64,000 nt of DNA from UBA5314 sp035560815. GTDB taxonomy: Bacteria > Bacillota > Syntrophomonadia > Syntrophomonadales > Syntrophomonadaceae. Numbering within the stretch: position 1 is the stretch's first letter; the number at the start of each line of letters is the position of its first letter. Below are positions 9,120 through 16,442 of the stretch, one piece after another. The notes beneath the pieces are model-generated. The model was not told where the DNA came from, searched no databases, and saw only the letters and a program-made list of their open reading frames with translations. Position numbers and translations under genes: made by a program. The stretch is from the NCBI GenBank assembly GCA_035560815.1, contig DATMYR010000010.1, positions 62,001 to 126,000 on the forward strand, given 5' to 3'.

Positions 9120-9470
9120 ATGGCAGAACCAATCATTGTAGAGATTTATGGAGGAACATGCGCTAGCTCCTGTGCCACTTGCGGAGGAAGCTGCAGTACA
9201 GGAAGCGCAGGATCGGAGGTTGAGAAAGAAGTTAAGCTGATTTCTCAGGAGGTCGAAAAACTATATGGTCAACAGGTTACGGTGAATTATGTGGATACCG
9301 ACGTGTTAGGCTTGAGTAAGTTCCCACTGATATCCAGGGCGATTCAGGGAGGGTACTCTTTCCCCATTATTGCCATGAATGGTCGGCCCCGGCTGGCAGG
9401 AGGAATTGATTTGGCTACAATTAAAGAGATACTTGATCAGGAAATCGATGATAGGGCCAGAAATAATTAG
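9120..9470 (+). CDS. small cysteine-rich thioredoxin-fold-like protein
   Basis: 116 residues. The N-terminus after a first beta-strand (IIVEIYGG) carries a cluster of cysteines (TCASSCATCGGSCSTG). The C-terminal half (FPIIAMNGRPRLAGGIDLATI) resembles the cis-proline region of thioredoxin-like proteins. This suggests a redox or metal/sulfur-handling role, but no named family was recognised. The ATG at 9120 has TAGGAGG at 9105-9111. A TTG six bases upstream is too close to that site. It may be controlled by the two TACCC/GGGTA repeats upstream. Confidence 0.7.
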   Translation: MAEPIIVEIYGGTCASSCATCGGSCSTGSAGSEVEKEVKLISQEVEKLYGQQVTVNYVDTDVLGLSKFPLISRAIQGGYSFPIIAMNGRPRLAGGIDLATIKEILDQEIDDRARNN

Positions 9471-9586
9471 CTCAGGGTGCTCATATTGTGGCTTTACAAG
9501 CGAACTCCCATCTCCATGAGGAGACTGATACCAATTTAGGGCGGATGGTGTCCTTGCTATAGGCTTCTTATGCTAATATTCCTTGC

Positions 9587-9883
9587 CTATGCATCGGTTC
9601 TCGCTTTAACAAGATACTTGATGCTTCCGGTAAAGCCTTTCCAGTTCACCACCAGGTGAATGGCGGTTAAGCCCAAGGCCAAGACACTGAACCAGAAGTG
9701 CCAATCTCCCCACGCGCGCTTGTTAAGGCCAAGCAGCAGCAGCATCTGACCTGAACGTGGTCCGGTTGGAGCTGCCCATAACAAGAATCCGGTCATAGCT
9801 GATAAAAACCAGGTTACCAGCATACTAATTGCTACTGTTGAACGTATGTAGACTCTGGATGCACCCGAACGATTTTTTGTCAT
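9587..9883 (-). CDS. DUF4405-like membrane protein
   Basis: 98 residues with three hydrophobic segments. Histidines in the second half (WHFWFSVLALGLTAIHL) recall the haem-binding pattern of small cytochrome b-like DUF4405 proteins. The start at 9883 is chosen because TAGGAGGAAAACAA directly precedes it on the minus strand; the frame extends 30 codons upstream without a ribosome site. It probably sits in the cytoplasmic membrane with an electron-transfer or anchoring role. It is a lone minus-strand gene. Confidence 0.7.
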   Translation of the reverse strand: MTKNRSGASRVYIRSTVAISMLVTWFLSAMTGFLLWAAPTGPRSGQMLLLLGLNKRAWGDWHFWFSVLALGLTAIHLVVNWKGFTGSIKYLVKARTDA

Positions 9884-10157
9884 TTGTTTTCCTCCTAGCC
9901 TGTTTATAGTCTTCCTACTAGAGCACACCGACAGTGACATCTTCCAGTATTCCTGTTTTCCTTCAAAGTGCAAGATTTCAGAATAGCCTTTGAGTTCTTT
10001 TATATTATGAAAGAAATGTTAAGAAAATATTGAGACGGAAAGAATGACAGCTTTTTGACACAAGCCATCGGACGGTGTATCATTACTCACTTTAAAATCT
10101 CTTACCCGCTTCAAATCACATTGCCTGCTGAACCGCTAAATCCCTAACTGAGAATTG

Positions 10158-10186
10158 TTGACATATGCCCATAATCTGTTTAGAAT
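10158..10186 (+). promoter_or_regulatory. promoter with overlapping CATATG dyad, for the ATPase pair
   Basis: TTGACA (10158-10163), a 17-base spacer and TAGAAT (10181-10186): a near-consensus sigma-A promoter. The -35 hexamer is embedded in TTGACATATGCCCATAA, which has the same core as motifs at 13563-13577 and 14475-14491. A further related dyad, TGAACAAATGTTCA, lies at 10195-10208, near the expected transcription start. The preceding stretch 9884-10157 holds no gene. Confidence 0.7.
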
Positions 10187-10237
10187 AATATTTATGAACA
10201 AATGTTCAAAACTATTACTAAATAAGGGGAATAGCAG

Positions 10238-11080
10238 ATGCGCATCGCTGTAGCAGGTGGTAAGGGAGGAACAGGCAAAACCCTTTTCGCCGTTTGCCTG
10301 GCTGAATACCTGGCCAGCCCCCAGACGGTTTTGATGGATGTGGATGTTGAGGAACCTGATGCCGTCCTGTTTTTTCTCAAAACTCCTGGATTTAAAGAAA
10401 TTGTATATCGACCGGTACCGCTGGTAAATGAAGAAAAATGCAGTCACTGTGGTTACTGTGCAGGAATTTGCCAGTTCAATGCGCTGGTGATCCTGCCCGA
10501 AGAGATCATGTTTTTCCCGGAACTGTGCCATTCCTGCCGGGCCTGCTATTATTTATGCCCCTGTGGAGCCATAACGATGGGACTGCATCCATTAGGAGAA
10601 ATCGAAGAGGCATTGCTGGCCAATGGAGCAAGAATTATTAGCGGATGTCTGCGGATAGGAGAACCACGCAGCCCGGGTCTCATCGCCGCAGTAAAAGAGC
10701 GGGAAAAGCAGGCTTCCTGGGCCATTATCGATTGCCCGCCCGGGACTGCCTGCCCTATGATGGAGGCCATTCGAGGCTGCGATTATTGTTTATTGATTAC
10801 CGAACCTACACCGTTTGGCGCCCATGACCTGAAATTAAGTCTGGAGGCGGCAAAGTTGCTGGGAATTCCGGCGGGGGTGGTCATCAATCGCTGGCGGGGG
10901 AATGACCGGGGTATCGATCAGGTTGCCAATTATGCAGGTGTGCCTATACTGAGCCGCCTTCCCCTGATGCCTGAGCTGGCGGCCAGCTATTCCCGGGGTG
11001 AAAACCCTCTTCTGACCTTTCCTGACTTGAGAGGCTTGATGGGTGAAATCATCAGCCAGATAAGGGGGGAAATGCAATGA
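10238..11080 (+). CDS. MinD/Mrp-type P-loop ATPase with inserted ferredoxin domain (first of pair)
   Basis: 280 residues. The deviant Walker A motif GGKGGTGKT (8-16) is intact. An inserted 2x[4Fe-4S] ferredoxin follows (CSHCGYCAGICQF about 67-79; CHSCRACYYLCPCGAI about 98-113), and then a Walker B-like IIDCPPGTACP. Such proteins occur as adjacent pairs in anaerobes beside NifX-fold proteins and are thought to handle metal or iron-sulfur cofactors; the exact role is not established. It overlaps the next gene by four bases (ATGA), so the two products are probably made in equal amounts and may pair. Confidence 0.88.
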   Translation: MRIAVAGGKGGTGKTLFAVCLAEYLASPQTVLMDVDVEEPDAVLFFLKTPGFKEIVYRPVPLVNEEKCSHCGYCAGICQFNALVILPEEIMFFPELCHSCRACYYLCPCGAITMGLHPLGEIEEALLANGARIISGCLRIGEPRSPGLIAAVKEREKQASWAIIDCPPGTACPMMEAIRGCDYCLLITEPTPFGAHDLKLSLEAAKLLGIPAGVVINRWRGNDRGIDQVANYAGVPILSRLPLMPELAASYSRGENPLLTFPDLRGLMGEIISQIRGEMQ

Positions 11081-11949
11081 GGGAGATTCTGGTGCTCAGC
11101 GGAAAAGGGGGAGCTGGAAAGACTTCCATCTGCTCCGCGCTGATCAGTCTGGCTGGGTCCTGTTTAGCCTGCGACTATGATGTGGATGCATCCAACCTGC
11201 CCCTGCTGTTTGAACTGTCCCAGGTGCAGGAACATTCATACAGCGGTGGGCAGGTGGCAATAATCGACAGCGATTCCTGCATCCTTTGCGGCCTTTGTGA
11301 GCAAATGTGTGTTTACAGAGCTATTCAGGAAGGTTTGGTATCCCAACTGGCTTGCGAGGGATGCGCTCTGTGCCGCTATATCTGCCCCGTCGATGCCGTG
11401 CGGATGGAAGCGCGCAGTTCAGGCCGCTGGTTTCGGGGTCAGCGTCCAGATGGAAAGCCCATGGTTTATGCTGAACTGCGCCCCGGAGAAGAAAACTCGG
11501 GAAAACTGGTGGCAGAACTAAAGGACCAGGCGCGCCAGGCTGCTCTACAGGAGAACCTATCACTGGTCCTGTCCGATGGACCAGCGGGCCTGGGTTGTCC
11601 GGTAATTTCTGCCTTAACCGCAGTGGATTTGGTCCTGATGGTAGCGGAACCCGGTGTCAGCGGCATGGAGGATTTATTCAGGCTCTATGAACTGGTGCAG
11701 AAACGGCCCACACGGGTGGCCTTGTTAATCAACAAGCATGATTTACATGCCCTGGGCAGCCAGCGCCTGCAAAACTGGAGTCGAGAGAAGGAAATTCCCC
11801 TGCTGGGGAAAATACCTTTTAGTCTGGAAGTTGCTGATGCTATTGGCAGTGGCCAGAACCCCCTGGAGATTGATTGGTTCAGGACCATTATGGAAGATGT
11901 TCTGGAGGGAATGCAAAAAGCATTGCAGTCTCCCATAGCTATAAAATAG
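11077..11949 (+). CDS. MinD/Mrp-type P-loop ATPase with inserted ferredoxin domain (second of pair)
   Basis: 290 residues. Walker A SGKGGAGKTS (8-17), ferredoxin-type clusters CILCGLCEQMCVY and CEGCALCRYICPVDAV, and the later LSDGPAGLGCPVIS. It is a clear paralogue of the gene before it and is coupled to it by an ATGA overlap. Loss of one member would be expected to break a heterodimer if they form one. A weak hairpin follows the stop. Confidence 0.88.
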   Translation: MREILVLSGKGGAGKTSICSALISLAGSCLACDYDVDASNLPLLFELSQVQEHSYSGGQVAIIDSDSCILCGLCEQMCVYRAIQEGLVSQLACEGCALCRYICPVDAVRMEARSSGRWFRGQRPDGKPMVYAELRPGEENSGKLVAELKDQARQAALQENLSLVLSDGPAGLGCPVISALTAVDLVLMVAEPGVSGMEDLFRLYELVQKRPTRVALLINKHDLHALGSQRLQNWSREKEIPLLGKIPFSLEVADAIGSGQNPLEIDWFRTIMEDVLEGMQKALQSPIAIK

Positions 11950-11956
11950 TGGTAAG

Positions 11957-11982
11957 ACCTGGGCTGCTTTCAGCCGGGTTTG
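11957..11982 (+). terminator. weak hairpin after the ATPase pair
   Basis: GGCTG-CTTT-CAGCC extended by CC/GG pairing, then TTTG. The uridine tract is poor, so it may be only a partial stop before the next small gene. Confidence 0.35.
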
Positions 11983-12056
11983 AAATATTACTGGAAGTTG
12001 TATGGTACCAACCATAAGGAATTGATCCTATGGTTTGTCAGAAAGGAGGAATACAC

Positions 12057-12260
12057 ATGCCGTTTGGTGATGGAACAGGACCCAAAGGGGCCGGACCCGG
12101 AACCGGTGGAAAAAGAGGCCGCTGTGGTAAAGATAATGGTCAGGGTACACCGGCAGGAGGAAAAGGAACTGGGGGCTGCGGAGCGGGAAGAAAATCGGCC
12201 CAGGGGCAAGGGCAGGGCCAGGGTAAAAGAGGATCCGGTGGTGTCAGGCAAAATCCATAA
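12057..12260 (+). CDS. small glycine-rich DUF5320-like protein
   Basis: 67 residues. It opens MPFGDGTGPKGAGPGTGG, close to the consensus of DUF5320-type proteins (MPRGDGTGP-), and is dominated by Gly, Gln and Lys. The start ATG is preceded by AAAGGAGGAATACAC. Proteins of this kind are commonly found next to Mrp ATPases and NifX-fold proteins, as here; their function is unknown. A longer overlapping frame at 11980-12270 is a shadow. Confidence 0.75.
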   Translation: MPFGDGTGPKGAGPGTGGKRGRCGKDNGQGTPAGGKGTGGCGAGRKSAQGQGQGQGKRGSGGVRQNP

Positions 12261-12296
12261 GAACCATTAATCAAGACAATTGTTCGCGATCAGCGG

Positions 12297-12692
12297 GTGA
12301 GAATAAACAAGATAAACCCCGGCCCATTCATGCGTCGGGGTCCATGGGCATGCGGTGGGCGTGAGGAATTATTACATATCTCCGAGGTGGATTACATTGT
12401 GGAAGCTGATTCGCCGGTAGTAGCTATACCACCTGCTATACCGACTGAAACAGATAAAAGGATAGCCGAGCATGTTATGAAAGAGATGGTTGATGGGGCC
12501 TGTATCCAGCTGGGAATTGGCGGGATGCCTAATGTTGTGGGTACTTTGTTGGTTGAATCCGACCTCAAAGATTTGGGCTGTCATACTGAAATGCTAACTG
12601 ATGCGTATTTTCACCTGTTTGAAGCAGGGAAATTAACGAATAAACGCAAGTCGATCGATATGGGCAAGACCGTTTCAGGCCTATCCATCTAG
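12297..12692 (+). pseudogene. fragment of a 4-hydroxybutyrate/acetyl CoA-transferase gene
   Basis: From about codon 22 onward the translation (HISEVDYIVEADSPVVAIP; CIQLGIGGMPNVVG; LGCHTEMLTDAYFHLF) matches the middle of the AbfT/Cat2 family of CoA-transferases, which are usually about 430 residues. Only about 110 residues of homology remain. Both ends are missing: the first 20 codons are unrelated and the frame stops just after KTVSGLSI, where the family normally continues. No continuation is visible in other frames. No good ribosome site precedes it. It is probably a decayed remnant. Confidence 0.7.
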
Positions 12693-12754
12693 CCAAATCC
12701 ACATTGAAGTCCTGGCTTCCAACCATTCCGCTGTAATAATCATAATATCATCAC

Positions 12755-13510
12755 CTAATTATTCGCTTCCTTAAGCAGTTCAAGCCCACCATCCTGGAAT
12801 ATTTTCAAGGCGTTGGCGGCATCCAGGTCTTCTCCGCAGGTATAAATGGCTGCTCCGGCGCGCTTCAATACAGCAAAGGCTTTGGGACCAATACGAGAAG
12901 CAATGATGGTTTTTACTCCTTTATTAAGCAGGTCTTGAGCCACTCCGGTTCCTGCCCCTTGATTCATTTGGCTGCCCTTATTGGCAAGGCTTTCATACTT
13001 GCCAGTTTGCGGATCCCAGATCAAAAAATAAGAACAACGCCCGAAACGCCCGTCTAATATGGAAGAGGGTTGATCGCCCGTAGAGCAAATGGCTATTTTA
13101 TTGGACATAGTTACCTCGCCTCCGTTCTCTTCTTCAAAACCATCACCAGGTTCATGGGCATAAGGACAGGATATGGATCTCTCAGCCCTGCGAGCTTGAC
13201 GTCTGCAAGGACCGGTGCCCAGGCAATAGTCTCCACCTTCAATTTGCAGTTCCTTCCCGTTGATAAGAGCATCGGCAATTTTGGACCGGGCTTCCATCAG
13301 AATACGTTGAAAGGTGGGACGGGATACCTGCATCTTCTGAGCACACTCTTCCTGCTCCAAACCCAGGTGGTCCTTGAGTCTAATCGCCTCCAGTTCTTCA
13401 ACCAAAAGGCCAATCCGCTCCAGGCAGGAACGGGGCATTCCGGCAGGTTTAAAACTGGTAATCGTCGGATAGGTCTCAACTCTGCGACATCTTGGAATTC
13501 TGGCCATCAT
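12755..13510 (-). CDS. DUF134 helix-turn-helix protein fused to a NifX/NafY-like domain
   Basis: 251 residues. The N-terminal part (about 1-100) is a DUF134 domain: MARIPRCRRVETYP, then a sigma-70 region 4-like helix-turn-helix (EAIRLKDHLGLEQEECAQKMQVSRPTFQRIL). A short cysteine-containing linker leads to a C-terminal NifX/dinitrogenase-cofactor-like domain (about 135-245: KIAICSTGDQPSSILDGRFGRCSYFLIWD). Such fusions probably sense a cofactor or metal state and bind DNA. Its own promoter carries the CATATG palindrome also seen at 10158 and 14475, so it may be the regulator of this island. Confidence 0.85.
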   Translation of the reverse strand: MMARIPRCRRVETYPTITSFKPAGMPRSCLERIGLLVEELEAIRLKDHLGLEQEECAQKMQVSRPTFQRILMEARSKIADALINGKELQIEGGDYCLGTGPCRRQARRAERSISCPYAHEPGDGFEEENGGEVTMSNKIAICSTGDQPSSILDGRFGRCSYFLIWDPQTGKYESLANKGSQMNQGAGTGVAQDLLNKGVKTIIASRIGPKAFAVLKRAGAAIYTCGEDLDAANALKIFQDGGLELLKEANN

Positions 13511-13548
13511 GCACTCTCCCTCAGCAAAGAATACTTTGTGCTTTCATT

Positions 13549-13577
13549 ATTGTATGGTTATTTTGAGCATATGTCAA
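13549..13577 (-). promoter_or_regulatory. promoter of the DUF134-NifX gene with CATATG palindrome
   Basis: Read on the minus strand: TTGACA, 17-base spacer, TACAAT. The -35 hexamer overlaps the dyad TTGAGCATATGTCAA at 13563-13577 (plus strand). Position and sequence match the dyad over the -35 of the promoter at 10158, which suggests repression or autoregulation by one protein. Confidence 0.65.
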
Positions 13578-13676
13578 AAATACACGAGTGACAGGAGTAG
13601 ACTAGGGCAGCTTGAAACACTATTTTGTTGCGTAAAAACCGGTTGTGGCGCAGTTAAAAACAGAATTAAGCCTAAC

Positions 13677-13709
13677 AGATCCTAACAGATATAGAGAGTG
13701 TTAGGATCT
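13677..13709 (-). terminator. 11-base inverted repeat, possible terminator
   Basis: AGATCCTAACA / TGTTAGGATCT perfect arms around an 11-base loop, beginning just beyond the stop of the minus-strand gene at 13719. The sequence beyond the hairpin on the minus strand is not strongly uridine-rich. CCTAACAGAT is also directly repeated at 13671 and 13681. Confidence 0.4.
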
Positions 13710-13718
13710 GGAACACGG

Positions 13719-14369
13719 TCAGCTTAGCTCTACAACTCTTTGCACCAGGCGTTGAAAGGCTTCCTGGCGGTTGCTATATTGGGAAGGGAGGTCCCAGACG
13801 CTCTTGTTCTCCATAGCAAGGTCATGGATGGCTTCGCAATAGGGAATAGGGTCGGCCAATTTATCCCAGCCCAACTGCCCGGCCAGGTCGAATATCAGCG
13901 TGCTGCTTTTATCCCATTCTCCGGGGCGTACCTTGTTGGAGACCAGCAGGTCAAAGCCTTTTGTCCCACCGCAAAGACGGCGGAATTTCTCATCCATGCT
14001 TATAATACTGTCTGCGTCATCTTTCCCGGCATCTATGACACATATGGTCAGGGCCTGATGTTTTATCATACTCCCCAGATGTTCCTTATCTTTTCCCGGG
14101 ATATAGATCAGGTAATCATAGAGATGATCGAAGGTAGTCTCTAAATCGGCAAGTTCAAACTTGCGTCGCCATTCCAGGCCTGAAAACTTTTTAAGCAATT
14201 CGGCCTGGTCGTTCCCCGGGCCTTCCAACCAGGCGATTAAACCTGGATCAACACAAGCACCGCTCAGAAGCACCCGGTAGGAACTACGGGCCAGCCCGCT
14301 GGCCAGGTTGACAGCAATGGTATTGACTCCCGTTCCTGTCTGGGAAGCAAGAAGAAAAATAATTCTCAT
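13719..14369 (-). CDS. ParA/MinD-like protein with degenerate P-loop
   Basis: 216 residues from ATG at 14369 (MRIIFLLASQTGTGVNT). The fold pattern is that of MinD/CooC-type ATPases: a first strand and loop, then VLLSGACVDPGL, then YDYLIYIPGKDKEHLG and TICVIDAGKDDAD, but the Walker A lysines are missing (QTGTGVNTIAVN instead of KGGxGKT). It therefore may not hydrolyse ATP and may act as a pseudo-ATPase partner. A longer frame to 14420 lacks a ribosome site. It is divergent from the NifX-fold gene at 14628 and shares its regulatory region. Confidence 0.65.
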   Translation of the reverse strand: MRIIFLLASQTGTGVNTIAVNLASGLARSSYRVLLSGACVDPGLIAWLEGPGNDQAELLKKFSGLEWRRKFELADLETTFDHLYDYLIYIPGKDKEHLGSMIKHQALTICVIDAGKDDADSIISMDEKFRRLCGGTKGFDLLVSNKVRPGEWDKSSTLIFDLAGQLGWDKLADPIPYCEAIHDLAMENKSVWDLPSQYSNRQEAFQRLVQRVVELS

Positions 14370-14439
14370 GGCTAATGATCCACCTCTACTGAATATTCGT
14401 GTAGCCTGAAAATTGCACAATATTAATATCGATAGATTA

Positions 14440-14491
14440 TTGACGTATGTTCATTAGAAGTATAGTATATTATATGAGCATATGCCCAATA
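14440..14491 (+). promoter_or_regulatory. divergent promoter region with two CATATG-type dyads
   Basis: TTGACG (14440-14445), 17-base spacer, TAGTAT (14463-14468). The -35 again lies in a related motif, TTGACGTATGTTCATTA (14440-14456), and a second copy, TGAGCATATGCCCAATA, is at 14475-14491 where RNA polymerase would start. It serves the NifX gene at 14628 and may also control the divergent gene ending at 13719. Confidence 0.6.
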
Positions 14492-14627
14492 TAGGACCGA
14501 TCAAATACCGTCCTTTTATTGGGCCTTCATAGATATTTCTATGAATAAAAAGATAATCCTCTTGTGAGCGATGCTCTGGGCAGCTCAGGCCATTGATAAA
14601 GTAAATAACGTTTAGGAGGCCAATGAT

Positions 14628-14975
14628 ATGATTATTGCAGTGGCTGAAGAAGAAAGTATGGTATGCCAGCATTTCGAGTATTGCCAGCATTTTGGTTTGT
14701 TTGACACGGAAACAGGAACCCTAAAAGTAATAGACAACCCTGGTCATCAGCCCGGATTTCTACCTGAATTCCTGGGCAAACTTGGCGTTCAGGTAGTTAT
14801 CGCCGGAGGAATGGGAGGACGCGCCCAGGAATTGTTCGCCAGCCGAGGAATCCAGGTCCTGGTAGGAGCCAGCGGCCCTATTAAGGAAGTGGTTCAACGC
14901 TTTTTGAATGGGGAGCTCTTAAGCAGTGGGTCTGTATGTTCCGAACATGAACATGCGGGAGATTGCCATGAATAG
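14628..14975 (+). CDS. NifX/NifB-like dinitrogenase-cofactor family protein
   Basis: 115 residues, the single-domain form of the NifX fold. It begins MIIAVAEEESMVCQHFEYCQ, contains the family core VQVVIAGGMGGRAQELF and ends in a Cys/His-rich tail (CSEHEHAGDCHE) that could bind metal. Nitrogenase genes are absent, so a role in another metal cofactor is likely. AGGAGG precedes the start by eight bases. It is probably transcribed from the promoter at 14440. Confidence 0.88.
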   Translation: MIIAVAEEESMVCQHFEYCQHFGLFDTETGTLKVIDNPGHQPGFLPEFLGKLGVQVVIAGGMGGRAQELFASRGIQVLVGASGPIKEVVQRFLNGELLSSGSVCSEHEHAGDCHE

Positions 14976-15192
14976 AAAGCAGCTATGATTCTGATCATGA
15001 TTTGACAGCGTAAGCCCGTTAGCAGATGTGAAATATACATTTGTTGTAACGGGAGGTGACGGCCCGATAATCCAGATCCAGCTGCCAGTGTTCCGAGCAA
15101 GATCAGACGATAAAAGATTTACTTTTGCTCTGTTCGATAGTAGGTGAACGGAAAATTGTTCAGAAAATATAACAAAGCTTATAAGGGAAAGG

Positions 15193-16008
15193 ATGAACAA
15201 GATGAAGATTGATCTTCAGGAAGAAGGAACCGGAAAGGCGGCCGAAAAGGCACTGTTGGGGTCCTTAAATCAGGTGGACAAGGTTATTGCTGTGATGAGC
15301 GGTAAAGGAGGAGTCGGCAAATCTACGGTTACTGCGTTGATCGCTGCTTACCTGGCCCGCTCCGGTTCCCGGGTGGGGATTCTGGATGCTGATATTACCG
15401 GTCCCAGCCAGGGTCGAGCCTTTGGCTTGAAACCGGACCGAATAGAGTCTACCAATTTCGGCCTGCAACCGGTCACTACTTCTTCGGGTATTAAAATGAT
15501 GTCGATAAATTTCTTGCTGCCCCAGGAAGACGACCCAGTAATCTGGCGGGGGCCGTTGCTAGCTGGTGCGGTCAACCAGTTCTGGGGAGAGGTGAACTGG
15601 GAAGACCTGGAATATATGGTGGTCGATCTGCCGCCCGGTACTGGCGATGTTCCCTTAACAGTTCTGCAGAGTCTACCGGTGGATGGATTGGTCATCGTTT
15701 CTTCCCCTCAAGATTTGTCATTTATGGTAGTAAAAAAAGCAGTTAAGATGGCAGCGAAAATGAATGTACCAATACTGGGGCTGATTGAAAACATGAGCGA
15801 AGTCGTCTGCCCCCATTGTGGGGAAAAGATGGGAATATTCGGGCAGAGCCAGGGAGAAAAAGTAGCAGCTGAAATGGGCATCGCATTTCTGGGGCGGCTT
15901 CCCTGGGATCTGAATCTCAACCAGTGTATGGATCAAGGGAAAATTGAGTCATACCAGTCCCCCTTGGTGGATGAGACCATGGGTAGAATAAGCGCTAGCT
16001 TGATATAA
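15193..16008 (+). CDS. Mrp/NBP35-family iron-sulfur carrier ATPase (ApbC-like)
   Basis: 271 residues. Walker A SGKGGVGKST (about 36-45), ADITGPSQ switch region, VVDLPPGTGD Walker B and the C-terminal CPHCGEK motif, whose two cysteines bridge a [4Fe-4S] cluster between two subunits. Known members load iron-sulfur clusters onto target proteins. It lacks the N-terminal MIP18-like domain of E. coli Mrp. The 217 bases before it hold no gene I can defend. A strong terminator follows. Confidence 0.92.
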   Translation: MNKMKIDLQEEGTGKAAEKALLGSLNQVDKVIAVMSGKGGVGKSTVTALIAAYLARSGSRVGILDADITGPSQGRAFGLKPDRIESTNFGLQPVTTSSGIKMMSINFLLPQEDDPVIWRGPLLAGAVNQFWGEVNWEDLEYMVVDLPPGTGDVPLTVLQSLPVDGLVIVSSPQDLSFMVVKKAVKMAAKMNVPILGLIENMSEVVCPHCGEKMGIFGQSQGEKVAAEMGIAFLGRLPWDLNLNQCMDQGKIESYQSPLVDETMGRISASLI

Positions 16009-16024
16009 AGGATAGACTTAGATG

Positions 16025-16063
16025 CCCCGCAGAGATCATGGATTTGCCTCTGCGGGGTTGTTG
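16025..16063 (+). terminator. terminator after the Mrp-type ATPase
   Basis: Perfect ten-base arms CCCCGCAGAG / CTCTGCGGGG around a 13-base loop, followed by TTGTTG. Confidence 0.8.
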
Positions 16064-16065
16064 CC

Positions 16066-16442
16066 ATGTAAACTTATTCGCTTGATACTGCAGACATCAG
16101 TATTTTCAGTATCGCCAGATACTGAAAGATTGTACTTTCCTTGCCGAACTTCTATTCGATAATCATCGCACTTTCCTTTTTCTAGGTTTTTGGTAATTGT
16201 CCGATACGGTTTTGAATGGCACATTTTTATTAAACCCGCATCTATGCAGGCGTAGTAACCATCCAAATGTTAGGCAATCTATAGATCAATCTTAAAATAA
16301 ATGGCGAGGAAATACTAAAAAACACAAATTATATAATTTTGTGTTGCCATTTGGAAGGAAAATTCGCCTTTCTACCGGAATAATAATTTATAGATTAAAA
16401 ATACATAACAAAAAGTTATGGAGAAATGTGGGAGGTTGATCT
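16066..16442. other. intergenic region with two small dyads
   Basis: No convincing gene. At 16104-16127 there is a nine-base inverted repeat TTTCAGTAT/ATACTGAAA. At 16321-16345 an eight-base repeat AACACAAA/TTTGTGTT surrounds an AT-only loop containing TATAAT. The second is about 100 bases before yedE and could be its operator or a weak terminator. Confidence 0.4.

Noticed and set aside
13070..13591. Plus-strand 173-codon frame
   Set aside because: It is the reverse-strand shadow of the DUF134-NifX gene, whose family motifs are clear.
16036..16266. Minus-strand 76-codon frame
   Set aside because: No ribosome site and it runs across hairpins and a terminator; not protein-like.
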